Part shown: piece by piece, positions 1 to 8,344 of the stretch
Numbering within the stretch: position 1 is the first letter of the stretch
Layout of the letters: each line of letters starts with the position of its first letter
Assembly: GCA_002692855.1 (NCBI GenBank)
Contig: NZMJ01000021.1
Span: forward strand, 310,351-349,709
DNA from: Maricaulis sp.
Lineage (GTDB): Bacteria; Pseudomonadota; Alphaproteobacteria; Caulobacterales; Maricaulaceae
Direction of reading: 5' to 3'
Length of the DNA stretch: 39,359 bases
Program-made: the position numbers and the translations under genes
The notes under the pieces: model-generated
What the model was told of the DNA's origin: nothing
Database searches by the model: none
The model's input: the letters and a program-made list of their open reading frames with translations, nothing else

Positions 1-2
1 TC

Positions 3-416
3 AATCCGGATCCCGTCGTCATGGACATGGAGACGGGCGTCGTGTCGCCCGACCAACCCCATATCGGACGCCTGACGCGCCTGGGCGTCCTTGCAAGCGA
101 GGAGGGGCCTCTGCGCGGCTGGGCCTTCCTGGATGCGGTATCGACCTGCATCTGGTCCGGACAGGCCTGGACACAGGGCGACGTGCTCGCAGAAGCCGTT
201 GCCGCAGAGAGTTTTGATCTTGCCGATCTGGACGCACGTCAGCGCGAAGAGTCCGCGCGGCTGGAGGCGATAATCTCGCACAATGAGGCCGAACACGCCC
301 GTCACCACTGGGGCGTTCCGCTGATGGTTTGGCGCGGCGAGCCGTTTTACGGACAAGATCGCATCGAGCTCCTGAAATGGCGTCTGGCCCGAGACCTTGA
401 ACAGGACCGCACCTAG
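3..416 (+). CDS. DsbA-family thioredoxin-fold oxidoreductase / HCCA-isomerase-like protein (5' truncated by window)
   Basis: The open frame runs in from the left edge without a stop, so the first ATG (21) is probably internal and the true start lies outside the window. The visible part is the helical insert and C-terminal end of a DsbA / 2-hydroxychromene-2-carboxylate isomerase type thioredoxin fold. The diagnostic element is the stretch HWGVPLMVWRGEPFYGQDR, which holds the cis-proline loop (GVP) and the GQDR signature of this family. The N-terminal redox or substrate motif is not visible, so a disulfide oxidoreductase cannot be told from a GST-kappa/HCCA-type isomerase. A hairpin without a T-run follows the TAG stop. 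Family assignment is good; the substrate is unknown. Confidence 0.75.
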   Translation, partial: NPDPVVMDMETGVVSPDQPHIGRLTRLGVLASEEGPLRGWAFLDAVSTCIWSGQAWTQGDVLAEAVAAESFDLADLDARQREESARLEAIISHNEAEHARHHWGVPLMVWRGEPFYGQDRIELLKWRLARDLEQDRT

Positions 417-419
417 CTC

Positions 420-443
420 GGTAGCGGGTAGAGCGGCGCTACC
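420..443 (+). terminator. Possible hairpin terminator after the DsbA-like gene
   Basis: A 7-bp perfect inverted repeat, GGTAGCG (420-426) and CGCTACC (437-443), with a 10-nt loop begins 4 nt after the stop codon at 414-416. There is no T-tract behind it, so intrinsic termination is uncertain. Confidence 0.3.
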
Positions 444-640
444 TAATCAAGGCTTGCGAAGGTCCGGCCGGTCTGTCGGCGGAACAGAAATGGTGGCGGT
501 GGTGTCAGACAAAAGCGAACCGGTCTGTGTTGAGAGCGGAATGGCCTTCTCAGCGACAGCGGGAACCGGACATACTTCATTACCGCGAGGCGAATGATCT
601 CAGGCGACGTCTTGAAGTACCGAAACGGATTAGTGCTCAT
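443..640 (-). pseudogene. Degenerate fragment of an IS6-family transposase (N-terminal part)
   Basis: Read on the minus strand from the ATG at 640, the translation begins MSTNPFRYFKTSPEII and continues LAVMKYVRFPLSLR. This is the highly conserved N-terminus of IS6-family (IS26/IS6100-like) DDE transposases. After PLSLR the intact family continues with a helix-turn-helix segment leading to HETVRFWW; here about ten residues are missing and a degenerate HRPVRFCL follows. The frame then loses resemblance and stops at 443. The DDE catalytic core is absent and I could not identify terminal inverted repeats, so this is a dead relic about 65 codons long. A longer open frame extends upstream to 778 but its extra residues overlap the permease gene and do not look like protein. 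The relic marks past IS activity between the DsbA-like gene and the permease. Confidence 0.75.
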
Positions 641-704
641 GTGCTCAGCTGGAGGGCCATCCGGCTGATGCTGCCTTTCCTCTGGCACTGCCGCCGGGCC
701 TTGT

Positions 705-2033
705 TTAGCCATGATGATCCGCTTCGTGTGTTTCCCCGCTTTCGCGCCGGCGCGACAGATAGATTTTTTCGAAGACAAAAATCACGAATATACCGGATGC
801 CGAGATCACAATGATGGCCGGGTCACTCATCGCCTTCATCACCAGAAAAGCGCCCAGCGCAACAAGATCAAAAAGAATGGCGCAAATCAAAACCACCGGA
901 TTGGCGCCCACATCTTCCCTCAGGCGGCGCAGCACACCCCAGTGAATAATCACGTCCATGATGAGATAAAAAATCGCCCCCATGGAGGCAATGCGGCCAA
1001 GGTCAAAGAAGACGGCCAGCAGACCCGCCGCGACAACCGTGTAGACGAGCGTATGAGTCTGAATATTGCCGGGCATGCCAAAATGCTTGTGCGGGACAAG
1101 TCTCATGTCTGTCAGCATGGCGATCATGCGTGACACCGCGAAAATACTTGCAATCACTCCGGACGCCGTCGCGACGATGGCAATGATGACCGTGAACCAG
1201 ACACCGGCTTCGCCAAATGCCGGACGGGCGGCTTCGGCCAGCGAATAGTCGCGCGCTTGTGCGATTTCACTAATCGAGAGTGTTGACCCAACCGCGAAGG
1301 CGACCAGCATGTAGACGACGAGACAGATCGCCAGGGAAATCATGATCGCCCGACCCACATTCCGGTTGGGGTTTTTCACTTCGTCGCCGCTGTTGGTGAT
1401 CGTGGTGAAGCCTTTGAAGGCCAGAATGGCCAATGCCACCCCGGCAAGAAAGCCGGTAATCGACGTTTCCCCGGCATCGCCTGCCGTGGCCGGTTGGAAG
1501 CTGAACCCGGCGGCCCACAAAACCAAAGTCCCGAACACCAGAATGCCGCCAATCTTGGCAATCGCGGCTACTTTGGAGAGGCCACTGATGATCTGATTGC
1601 CCGCAATGTTGACGAGAAAGGCAAAGACGATGAGCCCCAGTGCCAGGATTGGGATCAGCACTTCGCTTTGTCCCACATCGAACAGCCGCAACCCATAAGT
1701 GGCAAAGGTTCGCGCCACCAGGCTTTCATTGATGATCATCGAGAAGGCCATCAGCAGCGCAGCGCCACCGGTTATCGTTGCCGGGCCATAGGCCTTGTTC
1801 AGGATCATCGCGATCCCGCCCGCCGAAGGATATTTGTTTGATACCTTGATATAGGTATAGGCGCTGAAACCGCTGATCACGGCGGCCAACAAGAAGGCCA
1901 ACGGAAATAGCGGGCCGGACAACTCCGCGACCTGACCCGTTAATGCAAAAATACCCGCTCCGATCATCACGCCAGTGCCCATGGCGACGGCTCCGGCGAG
2001 GGTCAGACTGCCTGCTTTGTAGCTGGTCTTCAT
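705..2033 (-). CDS. APC-superfamily amino acid permease
   Basis: A 442-residue polytopic inner-membrane transporter of the amino acid-polyamine-organocation superfamily. The first helix carries the APC substrate-binding signature (AVAMGTGVMIGAGIFAL, about residues 14-30), the unwound TM1 region that binds the amino group and carboxylate of the substrate. About twelve hydrophobic segments follow, and the C-terminus is a short basic and acidic tail. The ATG at 2033 has an AGAGG ribosome-binding sequence about 8 nt upstream. A short frame (2030-2215) ends with a TGA overlapping this ATG, but it is unconvincing as a gene. The nearest transcribed neighbour upstream is tRNA-Ser, so the permease is probably transcribed alone. 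The substrate cannot be predicted; APC porters of this length take cationic, neutral or aromatic amino acids. Confidence 0.88.
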   Translation of the reverse strand: MKTSYKAGSLTLAGAVAMGTGVMIGAGIFALTGQVAELSGPLFPLAFLLAAVISGFSAYTYIKVSNKYPSAGGIAMILNKAYGPATITGGAALLMAFSMIINESLVARTFATYGLRLFDVGQSEVLIPILALGLIVFAFLVNIAGNQIISGLSKVAAIAKIGGILVFGTLVLWAAGFSFQPATAGDAGETSITGFLAGVALAILAFKGFTTITNSGDEVKNPNRNVGRAIMISLAICLVVYMLVAFAVGSTLSISEIAQARDYSLAEAARPAFGEAGVWFTVIIAIVATASGVIASIFAVSRMIAMLTDMRLVPHKHFGMPGNIQTHTLVYTVVAAGLLAVFFDLGRIASMGAIFYLIMDVIIHWGVLRRLREDVGANPVVLICAILFDLVALGAFLVMKAMSDPAIIVISASGIFVIFVFEKIYLSRRRESGETHEADHHG

Positions 2034-2660
2034 TTCTTTGCCTCTGGTGGAAATTTTGCGATAAGTGACAAGGCGCGAAAGAGCGGAATGGCCCCAGTTG
2101 GCGTAGGTATTATGTGTGTGTTCTCAATGCGTAACCCGGCTCCAACGATCAGTTCTGGCAGAATTCCGTCGGCATTGGGCTGGGTATCCGCGACACCGTC
2201 CAGCATTTGGACCATCCTGCGAAACAGGGTCCGCGTCGGCGGACTTTTCTGAATCCCGCTATCAGCGATGTGGTCTCTCCGTGACCTGCGGCCCTGTCAT
2301 CCTCGTTTATTTCGCGAGTCTGAGCCTTTCATAGGGCACGGGTTGATGTCTGGCGAGCGTGCCGGGAGCGGAACTCTCGGCCACTTCCCGGATCCACGCG
2401 GAAATCCCCGCAAGCTGGACCGAGCAAGAACGCCGGTTCGGAGCTTGAGCTGCTCTTTGGGTTCTACCATTCCGGAGACGAATTCTAGGCACCTGAAAAT
2501 TCAAAAGTTCCCTGTAAATTCCCTGTAAACGGGCGCTAAGCGATCCGGCCAACTCCGCGAACGGAGACGGCTTGGTATTTCCGGGCGATGTGGGACCGGT
2601 TGCTGGGTCTCTGCGGACGCAGCGCGTTGCCAACCGCCAGAAACACGGCTGAATTTCCCG

Positions 2661-2799
<139 letters not shown>

Positions 2800-2915
2800 G
2801 GGGAGAGGGCGGGGCGCGCAACCAGAATGATCGGCGCTCTGGTGCATCGGCTTACACTGCGATAACCATTTCGCGGGAGACTGGGGCCGGCTTTGCATAC
2901 ACATGGCGAGGGTCC

Positions 2916-3797
2916 ATGCGGGTAACGATTAAGCAAACACAATGGCTTGCGGCGATTTTTGCGTGCGCATTGACGGCTGCATGCGCCAGCACGCCCGAGT
3001 CCCGGATAACGACGACCCAGCGCACTACTGCGGTTGCGCGGCACACACCGCCGGCGGCAACCCCCAGCCCGCGACGGCCTGCAGGGCGGATCGAGCCGCG
3101 CGTGGGCAACCCCTACCAGATTGCAGGCCGGACCTATGTGCCGGCGCATGATGATTCCTATGATCGCACCGGTATCGCGTCCTGGTACGGCCCCGGATTC
3201 CACGGGCGCCTGACCGCCAGCGGTGAGGTTTTTGACGAAAACCTGATGACGGCAGCGCACACGACCTTGCCCATTCCAAGCCTGGTTGAAGTGACCAATG
3301 TCGAGAATGGCCGCACAATCGTGGTGCGATTGAACGATCGCGGTCCGTTTGTTGATGACCGGATCATCGACCTCAGCCGGGCGGCAGCCCACGAGCTTGG
3401 CTTTTTGGGCTCCGGTCTCGCCAATGTCCGGGTGCGCTATATCGGTCCCGTTGATGGTCCGGGCGTGTCAGCCCCGCCGGTGATCTTCACAGCCAGCAAT
3501 CCATCCGACGATCCGATCGCCGCGCAGGTCCTGGCCGACATGCAGGCAAGTGATGCCGCAACTTCGCGCCGGGTGACCATCCAGGCCGGTTCCTTCACCG
3601 ACCGGAGTAATGCGCAAAGCCTCCAGGCGCGTCTTGCGAGCCGGGGCGAGGCCTGGATCGAGGAAGCGCGTGTCAACGGGCAGGCCGTGTTCCGTGTCCT
3701 GTTGGGGCAATGGGACGACCGCGCCGAGGCCGAACAGATCCGCACGACGCTGCACACGGACGGCATCTTTGATGCCCGTGTAGTCTCCTTGCGCTGA
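2916..3797 (+). CDS. rlpA: RlpA-family septal lytic transglycosylase, lipoprotein with SPOR domain
   Basis: A 293-residue predicted outer-membrane lipoprotein. The N-terminus is a lipoprotein signal ending in TAAC (Cys23), followed by a Pro/Thr-rich linker. The double-psi beta-barrel domain lies at about residues 82-170 (GIASWYGPGFHGRLTASGE). It keeps the three residues needed for lytic transglycosylase activity in Pseudomonas RlpA: Glu in TASGE, His 11 residues later in MTAAH, and Asp a further 26 residues on in RLNDRG. This is the same spacing as E120/H131/D157. A SPOR domain follows at about 218-292 (VTIQAGSFTDRSNAQSLQARL), which binds denuded glycan at the division site. It is expected to cleave stem-peptide-free glycan during cell separation. 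The next gene, a D,D-carboxypeptidase, also trims peptidoglycan and is on the same strand. Confidence 0.93.
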   Translation: MRVTIKQTQWLAAIFACALTAACASTPESRITTTQRTTAVARHTPPAATPSPRRPAGRIEPRVGNPYQIAGRTYVPAHDDSYDRTGIASWYGPGFHGRLTASGEVFDENLMTAAHTTLPIPSLVEVTNVENGRTIVVRLNDRGPFVDDRIIDLSRAAAHELGFLGSGLANVRVRYIGPVDGPGVSAPPVIFTASNPSDDPIAAQVLADMQASDAATSRRVTIQAGSFTDRSNAQSLQARLASRGEAWIEEARVNGQAVFRVLLGQWDDRAEAEQIRTTLHTDGIFDARVVSLR

Positions 3798-3876
3798 TCG
3801 CGGGGTTTACGCCGCAACACTGACACGATTGTATCGTGCATTATCCCGTCGTTCCAATCAGGGGAGTCGCTGGCCC

Positions 3877-5010
3877 GTGCGTTCCATTCTGTCCGTATTT
3901 CTGATCCTGCTTCTGTCGCCGCTCGCCGGCGCGCAGAGTTTCGAAACCGAAGCCAGCCACGCCGTCATTTACGACGTCGAGTCCGATACGGTCCTGTGGT
4001 CGCACAATGGCGACGAACCGATGCCGCCGGCATCAATGAGCAAGCTGATGACCATCCTGATGGCGTTCGAAGCCATTGATGAAGGGCGGCTGTCGTTGGA
4101 CGATGAATTGCCGGTATCGGAAGAGGCCTGGCGGCGCGGCGGTGCGGCGTCGGGTTCTTCGACGATGTTCCTGGACCTGAACAGCCGGGCGCGTGTCGAC
4201 GATCTTCTGCGCGGTATCATTGTCCAGTCCGGGAATGACGCCTGCATCGTGATCGCCGAGGCATTGGGCGGAACCGAAGAGAATTTCGCCGCAATGATGA
4301 CCGAGCGTGCCCGCGAGCTTGGGCTCGACAGCGCGAGTTTTGCCAACTCGACGGGTTGGCCGCATCCCGACCAGCGGATCAGTGCGCTCGATCTGGCGCG
4401 CCTTTCGGCGATCATGATCCGGGATCATCCGGAATTGTACGAAATCTTCGACGAGCGTGAATTCACCTACAACGGCATCCGCCAGTACAACCGCAATCCG
4501 TTGATGGGCACGTTTGACGGCGCAGACGGGCTGAAGACCGGTCACACCGAGGAGAGCGGCTACGGCCTTGTCGGGTCCGCTGTCCGCGACGGGCAGCGCC
4601 GCATCATTGTCTTCAACGGAATGGACTCCAACCGCGCCCGCGCCAATGAAGCCGAGCGCATGATGCGGGCGGCGTTCGCTGAATTTGCGACCTTCGACCT
4701 GTTCGACGCCGGGGACACCGTCGGCGAGGCCGAGGTGTTCATGGGCCGGTCCGGCACTGTCTCGCTTGTTGCTCCGTCGGATATCACGGTGGGACTGTCG
4801 CGCGTTGCCCGCCGCAACATGACCGTGTCGGTCGTTTATGATGGCCCCTTGAGCGCCCCGATCTCCGAGGGAGATGTGGTCGCGCACCTGGTGGTCGAGG
4901 CACCGGGCCAGGAGACCCGTCGTTATGATCTGCACGCTGCCAATGATGTTCCCCGCAAAGGCATGTTCGGCCGCGCCATCGATGCGCTGGTCCACATGAT
5001 CCGCGGTTGA
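3877..5010 (+). CDS. dacA: D-alanyl-D-alanine carboxypeptidase (PBP5/6 type, peptidase S11)
   Basis: Removes the terminal D-Ala from peptidoglycan pentapeptides in the periplasm. I chose the GTG at 3877 because GGGGAG stands 10 nt upstream and translation then opens directly with a signal peptide (MRSILSVFLILLLSPLAGAQ). An ATG at 3829 in the same frame would put 16 mostly polar residues before it. From the GTG the protein has 377 residues. The penicillin-binding triad is complete: S53-M-S-K56 (nucleophile and base), S118-G-N120 and K220-T-G222. The C-terminal beta domain and a final amphipathic stretch (AIDALVHMIR) match the membrane-anchoring tail of PBP5-like enzymes. tmk begins 4 bp after the stop. 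Confidence 0.93.
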   Translation: MRSILSVFLILLLSPLAGAQSFETEASHAVIYDVESDTVLWSHNGDEPMPPASMSKLMTILMAFEAIDEGRLSLDDELPVSEEAWRRGGAASGSSTMFLDLNSRARVDDLLRGIIVQSGNDACIVIAEALGGTEENFAAMMTERARELGLDSASFANSTGWPHPDQRISALDLARLSAIMIRDHPELYEIFDEREFTYNGIRQYNRNPLMGTFDGADGLKTGHTEESGYGLVGSAVRDGQRRIIVFNGMDSNRARANEAERMMRAAFAEFATFDLFDAGDTVGEAEVFMGRSGTVSLVAPSDITVGLSRVARRNMTVSVVYDGPLSAPISEGDVVAHLVVEAPGQETRRYDLHAANDVPRKGMFGRAIDALVHMIRG

Positions 5011-5014
5011 GCCG

Positions 5015-5644
5015 GTGGCGGGACATTTCATCACGCTGGAAGGCGGCGAGGGTGCTGGAAAGACCACACTGATCGACGGCATTGCCCGGGCGCTGGAAGC
5101 GCAAGGTCAAAAGGTGATCAAGACGCGCGAGCCCGGCGGAACCCCGGGGGCCGAGGCGATCCGTGACCTCCTGGTCAACGGACCGGTCGACCGTTGGTCC
5201 CCGACCGCCGAGGCGCTGCTGTTCTATGCCGCCCGGGTCGATCACGTGGACCGCGTGATCCGGCCGAATGTCGCAGCCGGCAACTGGGTGCTGTGTGACC
5301 GGTTCGCCGATTCCACGCGCGCCTATCAGGGCGCCGCCGGCGGGATTTCGGCAGACCGGCTCGACGCGCTGCACCGCATGGCACTGGAACGATTTGAGCC
5401 CGATCTGACGCTGGTGATCGATATCGATCCGATGGAAGGGCTGGAGCGTGCCTGGGCACGCGGCGAGGCCGAAACGCGGTTTGAAGCCAAGGGCCAGACA
5501 TTCCACGAGCGCCTGCGCCAGGGCTTTCTCGACATTGCCCACGACAATCCAGGCCGCTGCGCCGTGATTGATGGCGGCCAGGCGGCCGGCGACGTTCTGT
5601 CAGCCGCCCTTGATGTGTTTCGCGACCGGTTCGGCGCCCCATGA
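5015..5644 (+). CDS. tmk: Thymidylate kinase
   Basis: Phosphorylates dTMP to dTDP with ATP in the cytoplasm, required for dTTP synthesis. It has 209 residues, the usual length. The P-loop is GGEGAGKTT (residues 10-18). The DR motif with the dTMP-site segment is DRFADSTRAYQGA. An Arg-containing LID region is visible at about residues 145-160. The start is GTG at 5015, 4 bp after the dacA stop. The stop TGA shares bases with the holB ATG (ATGA at 5641-5644), which implies translational coupling with holB. The tmk-holB pairing is conserved in many bacteria. Confidence 0.96.
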   Translation: MAGHFITLEGGEGAGKTTLIDGIARALEAQGQKVIKTREPGGTPGAEAIRDLLVNGPVDRWSPTAEALLFYAARVDHVDRVIRPNVAAGNWVLCDRFADSTRAYQGAAGGISADRLDALHRMALERFEPDLTLVIDIDPMEGLERAWARGEAETRFEAKGQTFHERLRQGFLDIAHDNPGRCAVIDGGQAAGDVLSAALDVFRDRFGAP

Positions 5645-6684
5645 GCGAGACCGACTATCCCGATGAACCCGATCGGCGCGCCGGATGTCCACATCCGCGC
5701 GAACGCTACGACCTGACGGGGCATCAGGACGCCGAAGCCGAACTGACAGCCGCAATCAACGCGGATCGCCTGCATCATGGCTGGCTGATCACCGGGCCGT
5801 CAGGTGTCGGCAAGGCGACGCTCGCCTACCGGGCTGCCCGCCGGATCCTCGGGGCCGCACCGCACGGGGACGGGCTGGGCGCCAATGCCGCCGACCCGGT
5901 CAGCCGGCGCGTGGAAGCGATGTCGCATCCCGGACTTCTCGTGATCCGTCGTCCGTGGGACGAGAAGGGCAAGAAATGGCGTTCGGTCATCACGGTCGAT
6001 GCGCTGCGCAAGGTGCCTGAATTCTTTTCGCTCAGTGCCGGTGCTGACGGATGGCGCGTCGCGATTGTCGACAGTGTCGACGAGATGAACCCCAACGCTG
6101 CCAATGCGCTGTTGAAGTCCCTCGAGGAGCCGCCGAAAAAGACGGTGCTCTTTCTGCTCGCGCACACGCCCGGCAAGTTGCTGCCCACGATCCGGTCGCG
6201 TTGCCGCCGCCTGACGCTGCGCGCGCCGGGCGAAGCGGCCACGGCCGAATGGCTGTCGCGGCAATCGGGCATCAATCGCCCGGAGGACTGGGCAAAGCGA
6301 TCAAAAGGTTTGCCGGGCGAAGCGCTGGCGCTGGCGCGCTCGCCTGCGAAGGATATTCCGGAATCGGTAGAAACGCTGCTGCGCGGGCTTCCACGGCTCG
6401 ATCCCGCCCAGTCGCGCGCGCTGGCCAATCGGATGACCGGCAAGGACAAGGACGCGATCCGGGCAGCCTTCAACGACAGCATCCTGACCTGGACCATGGA
6501 GCGGGCACGGTCAGCGGGACGCGACGGCCGCGATCCCGAACCGTGGACGAGCGCCTGGCGCGACGTTCGCGCGCTTGTCGGCGCAGGCGAGGGGCTTTAT
6601 CTCGACCCCAAGCAGGTGGCGCTCAGCGCCATTCACCGTATCCAGGACGCAGCGAAGGCCGATACGCCCCCCGATGCTCGTTGA
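5641..6684 (+). CDS. holB: DNA polymerase III delta' subunit
   Basis: Clamp-loader subunit that, with delta and tau/gamma, opens the beta clamp and places it on primed DNA. It has 347 residues. An AAA+ fold is visible: Walker-A-like GPSGVGKAT at about residues 53-61, the segment NAANALLKSLEEPP that holds the Walker B/sensor region, and the SRC motif (RSRCRRL) supplying the arginine finger to a neighbouring subunit. The zinc-binding cysteines of the E. coli protein are absent, as is common in alphaproteobacteria. It overlaps tmk by 4 bp and the tatD start by 11 bp. metG, often found between holB and tatD in related genomes, is missing here. Confidence 0.93.
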   Translation: MSETDYPDEPDRRAGCPHPRERYDLTGHQDAEAELTAAINADRLHHGWLITGPSGVGKATLAYRAARRILGAAPHGDGLGANAADPVSRRVEAMSHPGLLVIRRPWDEKGKKWRSVITVDALRKVPEFFSLSAGADGWRVAIVDSVDEMNPNAANALLKSLEEPPKKTVLFLLAHTPGKLLPTIRSRCRRLTLRAPGEAATAEWLSRQSGINRPEDWAKRSKGLPGEALALARSPAKDIPESVETLLRGLPRLDPAQSRALANRMTGKDKDAIRAAFNDSILTWTMERARSAGRDGRDPEPWTSAWRDVRALVGAGEGLYLDPKQVALSAIHRIQDAAKADTPPDAR

Positions 6685-7456
6685 TAGCCACGTCAATCTT
6701 CACGGCGAGAGCTTCGCCGACGATCTCGACCAGGTGATCGCCCGAGCCCGTGAGGCCGGTGTCGTTCGGATGATCACGATTTGCTGCGAACTCAAGGATT
6801 TTCCTGCCGTTTCAGCAATTGCCGAACGCTATGACGACATCTGGTGCACGATCGGTGCGCATCCGCATCATGCCAAGGACCGCCCCGACATCACCGCCGA
6901 TGAGCTGATCGAACTGGCGCAGCATCCGCGTGTGGTGGGGATTGGCGAGACCGGGCTGGATTTCCATTACGGTTACAGCCCCGAAGCCGATCAGGTCGCC
7001 AGCTTCCGAGCGCACATCGAGGCGGCGCGCCGGAGCGATCTGCCGCTCGTCATCCATACGCGTGAAGCCGATGCGATGATGGGTGATATCCTGGAAGAGG
7101 AGATGGGGAAGGGGGCGATTCGCCCGCTCCTGCATTGCTACACCAGCGGACCGGAGCTTGCCCGTCGCGGCGCCAAGCTCGGCGCATATTTCGCTGCCAG
7201 CGGGATCATCACATTCAAGAAGGCGGACGATGTGCGCGCGGTCTTTCGTGAAATCGCTCCGGACGACCGGATCATCATCGAGACCGATTGCCCGTATCTC
7301 GCGCCGGTGCCGCACCGGGGCAAGCGCAACGAACCTTCATTTCTCCCGGCGGTTGCCGATGGTCTTGCTGCGATCAAGGACTGGTCGCGCGAGGAGTGCG
7401 AGACCCGCACAACCGAGGCGTTTTTCAACCTGTTTGACCGCGTTACGCGGCCATGA
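6674..7456 (+). CDS. TatD-family metal-dependent hydrolase (DNase-like)
   Basis: A 260-residue TIM-barrel metal-dependent hydrolase related to TatD/YcfH, a family with 3'-5' exonuclease activity. The frame is open further upstream, but homology begins at MLVDSHVNLHG, so the ATG at 6674 inside the end of holB is the start. Metal-site residues visible are Glu in GIGETGLDFHY, His in VIHTREAD, His in LLHCYTSG and Asp in ETDCPYLAPVPHRGKRNEP. The N-terminal HxH motif of classical TatD is altered: His6 is kept but the second position is Asn8 (DSHVNLH). I recall this variant from other alphaproteobacteria, so it may be a subfamily trait. The stop overlaps the next ATG (ATGA at 7453-7456). Confidence 0.9.
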   Translation: MLVDSHVNLHGESFADDLDQVIARAREAGVVRMITICCELKDFPAVSAIAERYDDIWCTIGAHPHHAKDRPDITADELIELAQHPRVVGIGETGLDFHYGYSPEADQVASFRAHIEAARRSDLPLVIHTREADAMMGDILEEEMGKGAIRPLLHCYTSGPELARRGAKLGAYFAASGIITFKKADDVRAVFREIAPDDRIIIETDCPYLAPVPHRGKRNEPSFLPAVADGLAAIKDWSREECETRTTEAFFNLFDRVTRP

Positions 7457-8319
7457 AACAGGGAGCCATCCGTCGGGCGACGATCCTGGGCAGTGGTTCA
7501 TCAGGCGGAGTTCCGCGCCTGAACGGCGATTGGGGCGCGTGCGACCCGTCAAATCCGAAAAATGCCCGACTTCGCTGCAGCTTGCTCGTGGAAGCGGCCG
7601 AAACAATTGAGCAATTCGACTCCGGCGAAACGACCAATATTCTTGTCGACACGTCGCCGGACCTTCGTGCGCAAATGTTGGTGACGCGTACGACACGGCT
7701 CGACGCAGTGCTGTACACGCACGACCATGCCGACCAGACCCACGGGATCGACGACTTGCGGCCCTTTGTCTACACGGCGCGCAAGCGCATGCCGGTCTGG
7801 ATGAGCGATGCCACGCGCCAGTCGCTGATGCGGCGCTTTTACTATGCCTTCGAAGGCATGGGGCCGCACTACCATTCCATTCTCGAAGCGCTTGCGCTGC
7901 CGTCATGGGGCGAGACGTTCAAGATTGACGGTCCCGGTGGCAGTGTTGGCGTGCAGGCGTTCGAACTTGAACACGGCAAGATCATGTCGACCGGTTTCCG
8001 GTTCGGACCGATTGCATATTCGCCTGACGTCAATGTCGTGCCGGACGCAGCATTTGATGTACTGCGCGGCATCGATACGTGGATTGTCGATGCATTGCGT
8101 GACGCGCCGCATCCGACCCATGCGAGCGTCACCGACGCACTGGGTTGGCTGGAGCGTTCCAAAGCGCGCCAGGGTGTGCTGACCAACCTTCATATCGATC
8201 TCGACTATGCGAAACTCGCCGCCAAGCTTCCCGAAGGGGTGCAGCCGGCCTATGACGGCCTGAGCGTGTTGTACAATGGCTCGTCCTGCCTGATATCGCC
8301 TCGCTCGTATGTCTCATAA
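7453..8319 (+). CDS. MBL-fold metallo-hydrolase (PhnP-like)
   Basis: A 288-residue metallo-beta-lactamase-fold phosphodiesterase. The N-terminus TILGSGSSGGVPRLNGDWGACDP is typical of the PhnP/cyclic-phosphodiesterase branch. The metal-binding HxHxDH-type motif appears as YTHDHADQTHGIDDLR at about residues 89-104, a further ligand is in LEHGKIMSTGFRFG, and a late His is in TNLHIDLDY. PhnP hydrolyses 5-phosphoribosyl 1,2-cyclic phosphate in phosphonate metabolism, but no phn genes are nearby, so the physiological substrate is open. It is coupled to tatD by a 4-bp overlap; this tatD-MBL pair is common in alphaproteobacteria. Confidence 0.88.
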   Translation: MKQGAIRRATILGSGSSGGVPRLNGDWGACDPSNPKNARLRCSLLVEAAETIEQFDSGETTNILVDTSPDLRAQMLVTRTTRLDAVLYTHDHADQTHGIDDLRPFVYTARKRMPVWMSDATRQSLMRRFYYAFEGMGPHYHSILEALALPSWGETFKIDGPGGSVGVQAFELEHGKIMSTGFRFGPIAYSPDVNVVPDAAFDVLRGIDTWIVDALRDAPHPTHASVTDALGWLERSKARQGVLTNLHIDLDYAKLAAKLPEGVQPAYDGLSVLYNGSSCLISPRSYVS

Positions 8320-8344
8320 TATTCATTATGCGCCTTATTGATCC

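Noticed and set aside
2030-2215. 61-codon minus-strand frame whose TGA overlaps the permease ATG.
   Set aside because: The overlap looks like coupling, but the product has no recognisable family and no clear ribosome-binding site. The permease has its own AGAGG site, so the frame is probably chance.
2307-2633. 108-codon minus-strand frame downstream of tRNA-Ser.
   Set aside because: It contains a segment of the type often seen in false translations next to tRNA genes; no ribosome-binding site, domain or codon pattern supports it.
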